A DNA stretch of 64,000 bases. Origin: an uncultured Oscillospiraceae bacterium. GTDB taxonomy: Bacteria; Bacillota; Clostridia; Oscillospirales; Oscillospiraceae. The notes below the pieces were generated by a model. It did no database searches, had not been told where the DNA came from, and saw only the letters and a program-made list of their open reading frames with translations. The position numbers and the translations under genes are program-made. Below, piece after piece: positions 52,392 to 61,222 of the stretch (its first letter is position 1; each line of letters starts with the position of its first letter). The stretch lies in assembly GCA_944387065.1 (NCBI GenBank), contig CALXDM010000001.1, positions 124,001 to 188,000 of the forward strand, read 5' to 3'.

Positions 52392-53642
52392 TCAGCGGTA
52401 GATGGGGTGGGCGGCGGTGAGGGCGCTCACCCCAGCCAGGATCTTCTCCTTATTGGCGGCAAAGTCGGTGGCGGCCAGGGCGATGAACTCGGCCACCTGG
52501 TCCATGTCCGCCTGGGTGAATCCCCGGCTGGTGACCGCAGGACTGCCCACCCGCAGACCGCTGGTCTGGAAGGGAGAGCGGGGGTCGCCGGGCACCTTGT
52601 TCTTATTTGCGGTGATGCGCACCTCGTCCAGACGGTGCTCCAGCTCCTTGCCGGTCAGCTCGCCCATGCCCCGCAGGTCCACCAGGGCCAGGTGGTTGTC
52701 CGTCCCGCCGGACACCAGCTTCATCCCCCGCTTCACCAGCCCGTCGGCCAGGGCGGCGGCGTTGTCCACCACCTGCTGCTGGTAGACCTTGAACTCGGGC
52801 TTGAGCGCCTCGCCCAAGGCCACGGCCTTGGCCGCGATGATGTGCATCAGCGGCCCGCCCTGGGAGCCGGGGAAGATGGCGGAGTTGAGCTTCTTGGCCA
52901 GCTCCTCGTCATTGGTCAGCAACAGACCGCCCCGGGGCCCCCGGAGGGTCTTGTGGGTGGTGGTGGACACCACATGGGCATGGGGGATGGGAGAGGGATG
53001 CACTCCCGCTACCACCAGCCCGGCGATGTGGGCCATGTCCACCCACAGGTAGGCCCCCACCTCGTCGGCGATGGCCCGGAAGCGGGCAAAGTCAATGACC
53101 CTGGGATAGGCGGACGCCCCGGCGATGATCAGCTTGGGCCGGCACTGCTTGGCCACCCGCTCCAGCTCATCATAGTCGATGTAGCCGGTGGACTCGTCCA
53201 CCCCGTAGGCCTCCATTTTAAAGTATTTGCCGGAAAAGTTCACGGGGCTGCCGTGGGTCAGGTGGCCGCCATGATCCAGGTTCATGCCCAGCACCGTGTC
53301 CCCGGGCTCGCACAGGGACATGTACACCGCGTAGTTGGCCTGGGCGCCGGAGTGGGGCTGCACGTTGGCAAACTTGGCTCCGAACAGCTGGCAGGCCCGC
53401 TCAATGGCCAGATTCTCCGCCACGTCCACGCACTGGCAGCCGCCGTAGTAGCGCTTGCCGGGGTAGCCCTCGGCATACTTGTTGGTCAGCACGCTGCCCG
53501 CCGCGGCCAGCACCGCCTCGGACACGATGTTCTCCGAGGCGATCAGCTCAATGTTGTCGCATTGGCGCTGATACTCCGCCCGGATGGCCGCCCCCACCTG
53601 AGGGTCAAACTTTTCCACAAAATCCATGTACTCCAGAACCAT
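52392..53642 (-). CDS. glyA: Serine hydroxymethyltransferase
   Basis: PLP enzyme interconverting serine and glycine while charging tetrahydrofolate with a one-carbon unit. The 416-residue protein has [14 protein letters not shown] near residue 33, [26 protein letters not shown] [23 protein letters not shown], and the PLP lysine in [14 protein letters not shown] near 225. The ATG at 53642 follows GGAGGAG. It is monocistronic, with its own promoter and terminator. Confidence 0.98.
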   Translation of the reverse strand: MVLEYMDFVEKFDPQVGAAIRAEYQRQCDNIELIASENIVSEAVLAAAGSVLTNKYAEGYPGKRYYGGCQCVDVAENLAIERACQLFGAKFANVQPHSGAQANYAVYMSLCEPGDTVLGMNLDHGGHLTHGSPVNFSGKYFKMEAYGVDESTGYIDYDELERVAKQCRPKLIIAGASAYPRVIDFARFRAIADEVGAYLWVDMAHIAGLVVAGVHPSPIPHAHVVSTTTHKTLRGPRGGLLLTNDEELAKKLNSAIFPGSQGGPLMHIIAAKAVALGEALKPEFKVYQQQVVDNAAALADGLVKRGMKLVSGGTDNHLALVDLRGMGELTGKELEHRLDEVRITANKNKVPGDPRSPFQTSGLRVGSPAVTSRGFTQADMDQVAEFIALAATDFAANKEKILAGVSALTAAHPIYR

Positions 53643-53683
53643 TGGAACTCCTCCGCCTTTCTGTTTAGAATCGGTCAGCCTCT

Positions 53684-53712
53684 ATTATACCTTGTTTCTC
53701 AGAAGGAAACAA
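53684..53712 (-). promoter_or_regulatory. Predicted promoter of glyA
   Basis: Minus strand TTGTTT (53712-53707) and perfect TATAAT (53689-53684), 17-bp spacer, 41 bp before the start codon. Confidence 0.7.
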
Positions 53713-53786
53713 CTGTTTATTCCAAAAAAACCTGGTTCCCTTGCGTCGAATTTTGTGTTATCCTGGTCAACGAGGTGAATGCTGCC

Positions 53787-54446
53787 ATGAAAAAAGCCGA
53801 CGTTTGGTCCATCGTCAACGGGTTGAAGGAGCTCTACCCCGACTCCCTGTGTTCCCTGGAATATGAGAAGGACTATGAACTGCTCTTCGCCGTGCGCCTG
53901 TCCGCCCAGTGTACCGATGAGCGGGTCAACCTGGTCACCCCCGCCCTGTTCCAGCGCTTCCCTACCCTGGAAGCCTTTGCCCAGGCCGACCCGGAGGAAG
54001 TGGGGCGGTACATCCACTCCTGCGGCTTCTTCCGCACCAAGAGCCGGGACCTGGTGTTGTGCGCCCAGATGCTATTGCGGGACTACGGCGGCAAGGTGCC
54101 CGGCTCCATGGAGGAGCTTTTGAAGCTGCCCGGGGTGGGGCGCAAGACCGCCAACCTCATCCTGGGTGACGTCTTCCGCACCCCCGGTGTGGTGGTGGCC
54201 GACACCCACTGCATCCGCATCTCCGGTCGGCTGGGCCTGACCGACGGCACCAAGGACCCAGGCAAGGTGGAGCAGCAGCTGCGCCGCGCGCTGCCGCCGG
54301 AGGAGTCCAACGACTTCTGCCACCGGCTGGTGCTCCACGGCCGGGCGGTGTGCACCGCCCGCACCGCCAAATGCGGCCAATGCCCCCTGACAGCCTGGTG
54401 CAAGTATGCCAAGACGGTCTTTGTAAAGCAAACGGGGAAGGGATGA
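53787..54446 (+). CDS. nth: Endonuclease III
   Basis: Base-excision DNA glycosylase/AP lyase for oxidised pyrimidines. The 219-residue protein has the helix-hairpin-helix LPGVGRKTANLIL with the catalytic lysine near 118, the catalytic aspartate in VVADTHCIRISGRLGL near 137, and a C-terminal 4Fe-4S site with spacing C-x6-C-x2-C-x5-C (from CTARTAKC). The ATG at 53787 has GAGGTG 9 nt upstream. It is divergent from glyA and ends inside its own terminator. Confidence 0.97.
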   Translation: MKKADVWSIVNGLKELYPDSLCSLEYEKDYELLFAVRLSAQCTDERVNLVTPALFQRFPTLEAFAQADPEEVGRYIHSCGFFRTKSRDLVLCAQMLLRDYGGKVPGSMEELLKLPGVGRKTANLILGDVFRTPGVVVADTHCIRISGRLGLTDGTKDPGKVEQQLRRALPPEESNDFCHRLVLHGRAVCTARTAKCGQCPLTAWCKYAKTVFVKQTGKG

Positions 54447-54467
54447 GCTCTCATCCCTTCCCCGTTT
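54430..54467. terminator. Terminator of nth, probably bidirectional
   Basis: A long stem of about 17 bp (54430-54446 with 54451-54467) that includes the last nth codons, flanked by A- and T-rich ends. It also faces the end of the converging FolD-like gene. Confidence 0.82.
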
Positions 54468-54468
54468 G

Positions 54469-54798
54469 CTATTTCCTTCTCTCAGCTGCCTCCACCACCT
54501 GCCCCAGCGCCTGGGCCCAGGTGGGGGCGGCCGCATTTTTCTCCAGCGGCCAGAGCAACACACCGTCCAGCCCAGGCCGCCGAGCCAACTCGGCCAGCAG
54601 TTCCGTCAACCCGCCCTCCCCCATCCCAGGGGGAAGGGCGTACCCCTCGCAGTAGACGCCGCAGACGGCGCAGTCCTGCCTCACCCAGGCGGGCAGCTCC
54701 CCCAGGCAGACCACCGCCAGGGCGGGCCGATGGGCCAGCCCGGCCACCCGCGCCCGGAGGGCGGCCCGCTCCTGCGGGCTCAGCGGCCCCTCAGCCAT
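54469..54798 (-). CDS. Small protein resembling the FolD catalytic-domain N-terminus
   Basis: A 109-residue protein. RPALAVVCLGELPAWVRQDCAVC, ALPPGMGEGGLTELLAELAR and GLDGVLLWPLEK follow the order and spacing of the first 100 residues of FolD (methylene-THF dehydrogenase/cyclohydrolase). The catalytic tyrosine-lysine pair of FolD is not preserved and the NADP domain is missing. The ATG at 54798 has CGGAGG upstream and overlaps the lgt end by 8 bp, so it is probably translated after lgt. It is either a degenerate FolD relative with another role or a chance likeness. Function unknown. Confidence 0.55.
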   Translation of the reverse strand: MAEGPLSPQERAALRARVAGLAHRPALAVVCLGELPAWVRQDCAVCGVYCEGYALPPGMGEGGLTELLAELARRPGLDGVLLWPLEKNAAAPTWAQALGQVVEAAERRK

Positions 54799-55747
54799 CG
54801 CCGTCCTCCGGCTCCCCGCCCTGGGGGCGGTCGGCTTCCGGGCCATCCTCCTGCCCCGGCTCGGACAGCGCGGGGGTGGCCGGGCCGGCGGTCCTGGCCC
54901 GGATGATGAGCAGCACCAAGGCGGCTGCGGCGGACAGCACCCCCACCAGCTGAGAGCTGCGCAGGGCGGTGCCGAAGAAGTACAGGCTGTCGGTGCGCAG
55001 CCCCTCGATGACCGTCCGGCCCACCCCGTACCAGATTACATAGCACAGGAAGATCTGCCCGCTGAACCGCCGCCCCTTCCGGGCCAGCAGGAGCAGCAGG
55101 CCAAACCCCAGCAGGTTCCACAGCGACTCGTACAGAAAGGTGGGGTGAACCCCCAGGGTGCCGTCCAGCACCTGCTGATAGGTCTGCTCATCTACGTAGC
55201 CCTGGTTCCACAGGTAGTCGGCGATGGACTGGGCGCTCATCCGCCAGGGCAGATCGGTCACCCCCCCAAAGGCCTCCACATTGACAAAATTGCCCCACCG
55301 GCCAATCGTCTGGCCAATGAGCACCCCGTAGCAGCCCACGTCCGCATAGTCCCAGAAGGACTGCCGGCGCACCTTGCAGTACACCGCCACGGTGGCCACC
55401 GCCAGGATGATCGCCCCGTAGATGGCCAACCCCCCGTCCCAGATGGCGATGGTCCGGTACAGACTGAAGGAGCCGTCTGGATTGAAGCAGACCGAGGGGT
55501 GGAAGATCACATAGTAGGCCCGGGCCCCCACGATGCAGGCAGGCACGGCGAAAAACAGCATATCCATCAGCTTCTCCCGGTCCACGCCGAACCGGTGGGC
55601 CAGGCGGAAGCAAAACAGCACCGCCAGTAGAAAACCGCAGGCGATGATAATGCCGTACCAGTAGATCTCCTTGCCAAACAGGGTGAAGGCCACCCGGCTG
55701 AGCTCAAACTCCAGGCCGAGGCCGGGAAAGGTCACAAGATTGGTCAT
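54791..55747 (-). CDS. lgt: Prolipoprotein diacylglyceryl transferase
   Basis: Transfers diacylglycerol from phosphatidylglycerol to the lipobox cysteine of prelipoproteins at the membrane. The 318-residue protein has seven predicted membrane helices and the Lgt signature GQTIGRWGNFVNVEAFGG near residues 141-158, plus SLYRTIAIWDGGLAIYGAI upstream and YGVGRTVIEGLRTDSLYFFG. A hydrophilic acidic tail of about 35 residues is extra. The ATG at 55747 has only a weak ribosome-binding site; the stop of the M16 gene is 4 bp away, so coupling is likely. Confidence 0.95.
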   Translation of the reverse strand: MTNLVTFPGLGLEFELSRVAFTLFGKEIYWYGIIIACGFLLAVLFCFRLAHRFGVDREKLMDMLFFAVPACIVGARAYYVIFHPSVCFNPDGSFSLYRTIAIWDGGLAIYGAIILAVATVAVYCKVRRQSFWDYADVGCYGVLIGQTIGRWGNFVNVEAFGGVTDLPWRMSAQSIADYLWNQGYVDEQTYQQVLDGTLGVHPTFLYESLWNLLGFGLLLLLARKGRRFSGQIFLCYVIWYGVGRTVIEGLRTDSLYFFGTALRSSQLVGVLSAAAALVLLIIRARTAGPATPALSEPGQEDGPEADRPQGGEPEDGDG

Positions 55748-55751
55748 ACGC

Positions 55752-57053
55752 TCATCTTCTTTCTCTGGATTGCGCCGCCCCGCCCGCGGGCAGGATCAGC
55801 GACAAAGCGGCCCGCTCCCGGGTGCACCAGCGGGCGATCAGCTGGCGCACATGCTCCCGCTCAACGCTCTGAAACCGCTGGGGGAAGCGCAGGTAGTCCT
55901 CCCCCTCAAAGTAGGCCTGGGCCAGGTCAATGCAGGTGCTCTCCAGCGAGTTGAGCCGACGGACCATGCCACCGTAGGCCGCCCGCTTCAACCGCTCCCA
56001 AAGCCCTTCGTCCACCCCGTCCCGGGCCAGCCGACCGGCCTCTTGCAGCAGCTGCTCCAGCACCTGCTCCGGGTCCCGGCTCTCCCCGCTGACCATCAGG
56101 TGGGCGCAGCCCGGCGCGGCGTCATAGTAGCAGTCCAGCGTGGCGTTGACCAACCCCTGCTCGTACAACCGGCGGTACAGCGGCGACGAGGGGCCCAGCA
56201 GCACCTCGCAGGCCAGCTGGCCCACCAGCTCCTGGCGCAGCCGCTCCCCCGCCGGCGCGGGCTCCCCCTTGAAGCCCAGGGCGAACAGGGGCATGGACAC
56301 CGCCATCTCCCGGCGGGCGGTTGGGCGCACCGCCCCAGGGGGCTCCGGCTGACCCAGGTCCACCTGGGCTGCGGCGGAAGCGTCCGGAGGCAGGATCTCC
56401 CGGGCCAGGTCGGCCACCCGGTCCGGGTCCACCCGGCCGGCCACGCACAGCACCATGTTCCCAGGCCGGTAGAAGGCCCGGTGGCAGGCGTAGAGCAGCT
56501 CTGGGGTCAGCCCCGCGATGGACTCCACCGTCCCCACTACCTGGTTGCGGATGGGATGGTGGGCATACAGGCACTCCAGCAGCTGGTAGTAGGCCACCGT
56601 CTCCGGCTCGTCCTGACACATGCGGATCTCCTGGGTGATGATCCCCTGCTCCTTGGCCACGCTCTCCGGGGTGAAGTAGGGCACTGAGACGAAGCTGAGC
56701 AGGGTGCGCAGGTTCTCCTCAAATCCCCGGGTGCCCTCGAAGTAGTAGCCGGTGATATGGGCGGCGGTGAAGGCGTTGTCCACCGCGCCGTTGGCCGCCA
56801 GGATCTCCAGGGCGTTGCCGTCCTCGGTGTCAAACATCTTGTGCTCCAGAAAGTGGGCGATGCCGGCGGGGGTGTCCACCCAACCGGTTCCGTCCTCCCC
56901 CCGGAAGCGCAGGTCCATCCCTCCGTATCGGGTGGCGAAAAAGGCAAACTGCCGGCTGTACTCCGGACGGCGGAGCGCCAGGATCTGTAAACCGTTTGGC
57001 AGCTTGCTCGCGTATACCCGCTCCCCCAGGGCGGCGTAGTCGGTATGCTCCAT
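55752..57053 (-). CDS. yfmH: M16-family zinc peptidase, catalytic type (YfmH-like)
   Basis: A 433-residue M16 peptidase-like protein. The inverted zinc motif HFLEH is at residues 67-71, with the downstream glutamates in KEQGIITQEIRM near 145-155, so the metal site looks intact. A second M16 lobe runs from about 230. Its partner yfmF lies directly upstream. In Bacillus this pair is associated with EF-P modification, and automatic annotation often names them so. The ATG at 57053 follows GGAGG. A processing-type heterodimeric peptidase is the best inference. Confidence 0.85.
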   Translation of the reverse strand: MEHTDYAALGERVYASKLPNGLQILALRRPEYSRQFAFFATRYGGMDLRFRGEDGTGWVDTPAGIAHFLEHKMFDTEDGNALEILAANGAVDNAFTAAHITGYYFEGTRGFEENLRTLLSFVSVPYFTPESVAKEQGIITQEIRMCQDEPETVAYYQLLECLYAHHPIRNQVVGTVESIAGLTPELLYACHRAFYRPGNMVLCVAGRVDPDRVADLAREILPPDASAAAQVDLGQPEPPGAVRPTARREMAVSMPLFALGFKGEPAPAGERLRQELVGQLACEVLLGPSSPLYRRLYEQGLVNATLDCYYDAAPGCAHLMVSGESRDPEQVLEQLLQEAGRLARDGVDEGLWERLKRAAYGGMVRRLNSLESTCIDLAQAYFEGEDYLRFPQRFQSVEREHVRQLIARWCTRERAALSLILPAGGAAQSRERR

Positions 57054-57055
57054 CT

Positions 57056-58339
57056 TCACCCCTCCTCCTTTTCTGTCAGGCGGTAGACGGTGTCCAGCCC
57101 AATCTGTCCGGCCACATGGGCCACTTGCTGGGGGCTCACCCGCTCCACCGCCGCAGCAAGCTCCTCGGGAGCGGTCCACCCGCCCACGGCCAGCAGCTGG
57201 GTCACGCAGTCCTGCTCCATCTGGCCCTGGCTGTCCCGGCGGCTGAGCAGGGCATTGACCACCGAGCGCACAGCGGCCTGGTGCTCGGCCTGATCAAAGT
57301 CCCCCCGGCGCACCGCCTCCAGCTGCTCCAGAATGGCCTGCTCCGCCCGGTCAAACTGGGCAAACTCCACCCCGGAGGACACCACCATCAGCCCCTTGAC
57401 AGCGTCCAGCATGGAGGAGACAAAGTAGCACAGGCTCATCCGCTCCCGCACGTTTCGAAACAGCTTGGAGTGGGCGGTGCCCCCATACAGGGCGTTGCAC
57501 ACCAGCAGAGCGGGATAGTCCGGCGTTCCCATGGTCACCCCGCCGGTGCGAAAGCCCATGGCCAGCTTGCCCTGGGTCACATCCATTCCCTCCTCCACCC
57601 GGCGCACCCCCTGTCCTGGCCGGGCCACCACCTGGCAGGGCAGGTGGGTGTTCCGATCCCGGATCAGGGAGGCGAAGCTGCGGCGCACCGCCTGCTCCAC
57701 CCGGTCTGGTTCGGCGCTGCCTCCGTAGTAGAAGATCACCCTGGCCCCCTCCAGCAGACGCTGATAGTGGCCCCACAGCTCCTGCGGCCCCAGGGCCACC
57801 GCCTGCTGGGCATCGCCCAGCTTATCCAAGGCATAGGCCTCTCCGGCGCACATCTCTTGGGTCAGCCGAAAGATGGACCACCCCCGCTTGTCGTTCACCC
57901 GGGCGTTGATCTCATCGGCCAGGTTGGCCCCTTCCCCGGCCACATAGTCCTTGCAAAACACACCGCCCTCCGTAGCGGGATCCAACAGCACCTCCCCCAG
58001 CAGTTGGGCAGCCGGCTCCAACAGAGCCGTGCCGTCCAGGGCATACCGGTCGTCGATGAAGCTGCACAGGAAGCTCACGCATTGGCTCTCTCCCCGCTGG
58101 CGCACCCCAGGGCCGATCACCGCCCCGTACAGCTGGTCGGCGGCCGCGGACAGCCGCTCCATGTCCGGGTAGTTCCGGCTGCCCCGGAAGAGCACCTCCG
58201 GGGCCAGGGCATAGGCGGTGGCCGTCCGCTGGGCCAGCGGGACGGCCAGGGTGACGCTGAGCAGCCCGGTCTTGAACTGCTCAGACTGGCACACCGCCAG
58301 CTCCACCCCCTCGGCCAGCGCCTTGTGACGTATCTGCAT
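57056..58339 (-). CDS. yfmF: M16-family peptidase-like protein, non-catalytic type (YfmF-like)
   Basis: A 427-residue M16-fold protein in which the HxxEH motif is absent: the equivalent region reads ALAPEVLFRGSRNYPDMERL. The second-lobe segment with LLVCNALYGGTAHSKLFRNVRERMSLCYFVSS, typical of the substrate-binding arm, is kept. It ends 2 bp before yfmH, so the two form an operon of a probable catalytic/non-catalytic heterodimer, as in mitochondrial processing peptidase. Start is an ATG at 58339 with only a moderate upstream site. Confidence 0.83.
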   Translation of the reverse strand: MQIRHKALAEGVELAVCQSEQFKTGLLSVTLAVPLAQRTATAYALAPEVLFRGSRNYPDMERLSAAADQLYGAVIGPGVRQRGESQCVSFLCSFIDDRYALDGTALLEPAAQLLGEVLLDPATEGGVFCKDYVAGEGANLADEINARVNDKRGWSIFRLTQEMCAGEAYALDKLGDAQQAVALGPQELWGHYQRLLEGARVIFYYGGSAEPDRVEQAVRRSFASLIRDRNTHLPCQVVARPGQGVRRVEEGMDVTQGKLAMGFRTGGVTMGTPDYPALLVCNALYGGTAHSKLFRNVRERMSLCYFVSSMLDAVKGLMVVSSGVEFAQFDRAEQAILEQLEAVRRGDFDQAEHQAAVRSVVNALLSRRDSQGQMEQDCVTQLLAVGGWTAPEELAAAVERVSPQQVAHVAGQIGLDTVYRLTEKEEG

Positions 58340-58509
58340 CGTTTCCGATCCCCCTATCTAAAATGGGCGCGGCGGGCCTGCGCCCCTCCCATGCTGAAAC
58401 GGGAAAGCGATTCATTATACCATGAGTTTGCCCCGGATGGACAGCCCTTTTTTCACCCCAATGGAAATCTTAAGATTTGCCCCCTGTCCTGGCACGGCCA
58501 TGTCAATCT

Positions 58510-58528
58510 CCGTTGCTTGCCGCAACGG
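58510..58528. promoter_or_regulatory. Dyad overlapping the -35 of the XRE-type gene
   Basis: CCGTTGC (58510-58516) and GCAACGG (58522-58528) form a perfect 7-bp inverted repeat around 5 nt, covering the -35 hexamer; a plausible autoregulatory operator. Confidence 0.45.
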
Positions 58529-58545
58529 GGATTTTCTGCTAGTAT
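58517..58545 (+). promoter_or_regulatory. Predicted promoter of the XRE-type membrane regulator
   Basis: TTGCCG (58517-58522) and TAGTAT (58540-58545), 17-bp spacer, 29 bp before the start codon. Confidence 0.6.
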
Positions 58546-58574
58546 GCCCCCAGCAAAGAAGGAGGTTCACAGCC

Positions 58575-58994
58575 ATGTTTTCTGAAAATCTGAAGGCTCT
58601 GCGCAAGGCCAAGGGGCTGACCCAGGAGGAGTTGGCCGCCCGGCTGCACATCGTACGCCAGACCGTTTCCAAGTGGGAGAAGGGCCTGTCGGTACCCGAT
58701 GCTGAGCTGCTCATCCGGCTGGCCGAGGCACTGGACACCACCGTGAGCCGCCTGCTGGGGGCGGACATCCCGGAGGATGAGGCCAGCCGCGACAGGCTGG
58801 CCGAGCAACTCTCCCGGATCAACGAGCAGCTGGCCGTACGCAACCGCAGGGGCCGGTTTGTCCTCCGGCTGGTGCTGGGGATCCTTGGCGCCATCGTGGT
58901 GTTCAACCTGCTCCTGGTGGCCTGTGGCATTATCGTGTTCCGAGCGTACACGAACTCTCCCATCATCGTCACCCAGCAGGTACTGGAGCCCTGA
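58575..58994 (+). CDS. XRE-family helix-turn-helix protein with C-terminal membrane helix
   Basis: A 139-residue protein. Residues 4-62 form a Cro/C1-type helix-turn-helix domain (LKALRKAKGLTQEELAARLHIVRQTVSKWEKG). A short charged linker or coiled coil follows (about 68-95), then one hydrophobic segment (LVLGILGAIVVFNLLLVACGIIVF) and a short external tail. Such membrane-tethered XRE proteins are common in clostridia and may sense envelope state; the target is unknown. The ATG at 58575 has GGAGG 9 nt upstream. It is monocistronic. Confidence 0.85.
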   Translation: MFSENLKALRKAKGLTQEELAARLHIVRQTVSKWEKGLSVPDAELLIRLAEALDTTVSRLLGADIPEDEASRDRLAEQLSRINEQLAVRNRRGRFVLRLVLGILGAIVVFNLLLVACGIIVFRAYTNSPIIVTQQVLEP

Positions 58995-59081
58995 CCAACA
59001 GCGGATTCACTCCTTCCCAGAAACGGCGGGAGAAACACTCCTGCCGTCCCTGCTTTTTCTCAAAGTACGGCATTTTTATCC

Positions 59082-59110
59082 TTGACAAATGCCAATTCCT
59101 GTGGTATAGT
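59082..59110 (+). promoter_or_regulatory. Predicted promoter of ylxM-ffh
   Basis: Perfect TTGACA (59082-59087) and TATAGT (59105-59110), 17-bp spacer. Confidence 0.85.
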
Positions 59111-59165
59111 AATCCCATTGTAAAGCTCAAAAACTTTACACAATATCTTGTGGGGGAGGCTGAAG

Positions 59166-59537
59166 ATGAAAAATCAGGCATACCGTATGGCCATGCTGTT
59201 CGATTTTTACGGCGATCTGCTCACCGACCGCCAGAAGGAATTCTACGACCTCTACTACAACGAAGACCTGTCCCTGGCCGAGATCGCCGAGAACTACGGC
59301 ATCTCCCGCCAGGGGGTGCGGGACGTCATCGTCCGGGCAGAGGCGGCCATGACCGAGGTGGAGGACAAGACCCACATCATCCGCCGCTTCCACCAGATGC
59401 AGGGGCAGATCGCCGCCATCGACCAGGCGGCCGACCGCCTGCTCCAGATGGTCAACGAGCGCAGCTACCAGGACGAGAGCCTGGACGAGATCGGCCGGAT
59501 CATCAAGGAAAACACCGCCAAGCTCAAACAGGAGTGA
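59166..59537 (+). CDS. ylxM: YlxM-family putative SRP-associated DNA-binding protein
   Basis: A 123-residue protein, usually encoded just before ffh. Residues 3-70 resemble a sigma-70 region-4 helix-turn-helix: LLTDRQKEFYDLYYNEDLSLAEIAENYGISRQGVRDVIVRAE. A C-terminal helical part follows. It is thought to modulate the signal recognition particle pathway in some Gram-positives. The ATG at 59166 follows GGGGGAGG. It is 4 bp before ffh and clearly cotranscribed. Confidence 0.92.
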   Translation: MKNQAYRMAMLFDFYGDLLTDRQKEFYDLYYNEDLSLAEIAENYGISRQGVRDVIVRAEAAMTEVEDKTHIIRRFHQMQGQIAAIDQAADRLLQMVNERSYQDESLDEIGRIIKENTAKLKQE

Positions 59538-59541
59538 CCAG

Positions 59542-60882
59542 ATGGCATTTGAGAGTTTAACGGAAAAGCTGTCCGCCACCTTCAAGCGGCTGAGGGGCAA
59601 GGGCCGCCTGTCCGAGTCCGATGTGAAGCAGGCCATGCGGGAGATCAAGATGGCCCTGCTGGAGGCGGACGTCAACTTCAAAGTGGTCAAGGGCTTTGTG
59701 GACGCGGTCTCCCAGCGGGCAGTAGGGACAGACGTGATGGAGTCGCTCACCCCCGCCCAAATGATCGTCAAGATCGTCAACGAGGAGCTCACCGCCCTCA
59801 TGGGGGGCGGCGAGAGCAAGCTGGCCCTCTCCCCCGCCCCGCCCACGGTGGTCATGCTGGTGGGTCTGCAGGGAGCGGGCAAGACCACCAACGGCGCCAA
59901 GTTGGCCGGCCTGATGAAGCAGCAGGGCAAGCGCCCTCTGCTGTGCGCCTGCGACGTCTATCGCCCCGCCGCCATCCAGCAGCTGGAGGTGGTGGGCGGC
60001 CAGCTGGGCCTGCCTGTGTTCCAGATGGGTCAGGCCAACCCCGTGGACATCGCCCAGGCCGCCGTGACCCACGCCAAGGCCCACGGCAACGACATGGTGT
60101 TCCTGGACACCGCCGGCCGGCTCCACGTGGACGAGCAGCTCATGGACGAGTTGCGGGCCATCAAATCCGCCGTCCAGCCCACCGAGGTCCTGCTGGTGGT
60201 AGACGCCATGATCGGCCAGGACGCGGTCACCGCCGCCAAGGCCTTTGACGACGCGCTGGACCTGGACGGCGTGATGCTCACCAAGCTGGACGGGGACGCC
60301 CGGGGCGGCGCGGCCCTGTCCATCCGGGCGGTCACCGGCAAGCCCATCAAATTTGTGGGCACCGGCGAAAAGCTGGACAATATCGAGGTCTTCCATCCCG
60401 ATCGGATGGCCAGCCGCATCCTGGGCATGGGCGACGTGCTCTCCCTCATCGAGAAGGCCGAGCAGGCCCTGGACGCCAAGCAGGCCGCCCAGCAACTGGA
60501 GCGGCTGCGCAAAAACCAGTTCACCCTGTCCGACTTCTACGACCAGCTGACCCAGCTCAAGCGCATGGGCAACCTGCAGGACATCGCCTCCATGCTCCCG
60601 GGCATGGGGGGCAAGAAGCTGGACTTGACGGTGGATGAGCGGGGGCTGGCCCGCACCGAGGCCATCATCCAGTCCATGACCCCTTATGAGCGGGAGAACC
60701 CCTCGGTGCTCAACTCCAGCCGGAAAAAGCGCATCGCCGCCGGCTCCGGCACCCAGGTGGTGGACGTCAATCGGCTGCTCAAGCAGTTTGAGGGCGTCCA
60801 GCAGCTCACCCGGCAGTTCTCCAACCCCAGAAAGTCCAAGGGGCTGCTCAGCCGCTTCAAGGGGATGGGGCTGCCCTTCTGA
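59542..60882 (+). CDS. ffh: Signal recognition particle protein Ffh
   Basis: GTPase that, with SRP RNA, delivers nascent membrane proteins to the translocon. The 446-residue protein has the N domain (1-90), G1 LVGLQGAGKTTNGAKLA, DVYRPAA, DTAGR, and TKLDGDARGGAALS in the G domain. The M domain from about 300 has methionine-rich helices, SMTPYERENP, and the RNA-binding RKKRIAAGSGTQVVDVNRLLK. The ATG at 59542 follows GGAG. Confidence 0.98.
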   Translation: MAFESLTEKLSATFKRLRGKGRLSESDVKQAMREIKMALLEADVNFKVVKGFVDAVSQRAVGTDVMESLTPAQMIVKIVNEELTALMGGGESKLALSPAPPTVVMLVGLQGAGKTTNGAKLAGLMKQQGKRPLLCACDVYRPAAIQQLEVVGGQLGLPVFQMGQANPVDIAQAAVTHAKAHGNDMVFLDTAGRLHVDEQLMDELRAIKSAVQPTEVLLVVDAMIGQDAVTAAKAFDDALDLDGVMLTKLDGDARGGAALSIRAVTGKPIKFVGTGEKLDNIEVFHPDRMASRILGMGDVLSLIEKAEQALDAKQAAQQLERLRKNQFTLSDFYDQLTQLKRMGNLQDIASMLPGMGGKKLDLTVDERGLARTEAIIQSMTPYERENPSVLNSSRKKRIAAGSGTQVVDVNRLLKQFEGVQQLTRQFSNPRKSKGLLSRFKGMGLPF

Positions 60883-60963
60883 CCCGATGGTCCATGTTCC
60901 GGGCACCGGCCCACACGAACATTTACCATAGAAACCTGTGACAACTTTGGAGGTGAATCAGAC

Positions 60964-61200
60964 ATGGTGAAAATCCGACTGCGCCGCATGGGCGCCAAGA
61001 AGGCTCCCTTCTACCGCGTGGTGGTGGCCGATTCCCGCTACCCTCGGGACGGACGCTTCATCGAGGAGATCGGTACCTATGATCCCCGCCAGGATCCCGC
61101 CGCCATCCGCATCGACGTGGAGCGGGCCCAGGCCTGGATCAAGACCGGCGCCCAGCCCACCGAGACCGTGCGCGCCCTGCTGAAGAAGGCCGGCCTATAA
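60964..61200 (+). CDS. rpsP: 30S ribosomal protein S16
   Basis: A 78-residue protein with the complete S16 pattern: [38 protein letters not shown] and the C-terminal [17 protein letters not shown]. The ATG at 60964 follows GGAGG at good spacing. It stands between ffh and the KH-domain gene, as in most Firmicutes. Confidence 0.98.
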   Translation: MVKIRLRRMGAKKAPFYRVVVADSRYPRDGRFIEEIGTYDPRQDPAAIRIDVERAQAWIKTGAQPTETVRALLKKAGL

Positions 61201-61222
61201 GCGCCCGGGAATGGAGGCTGTG

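Noticed and set aside
52407..53786. Long plus-strand frame running into nth
   Set aside because: This part is antisense to glyA. The real nth start is the ATG at 53787, which has its own ribosome-binding site.
59557..60906. 449-codon minus-strand frame
   Set aside because: Antisense shadow of ffh, with Gly/Leu/His-rich translation and no domain.
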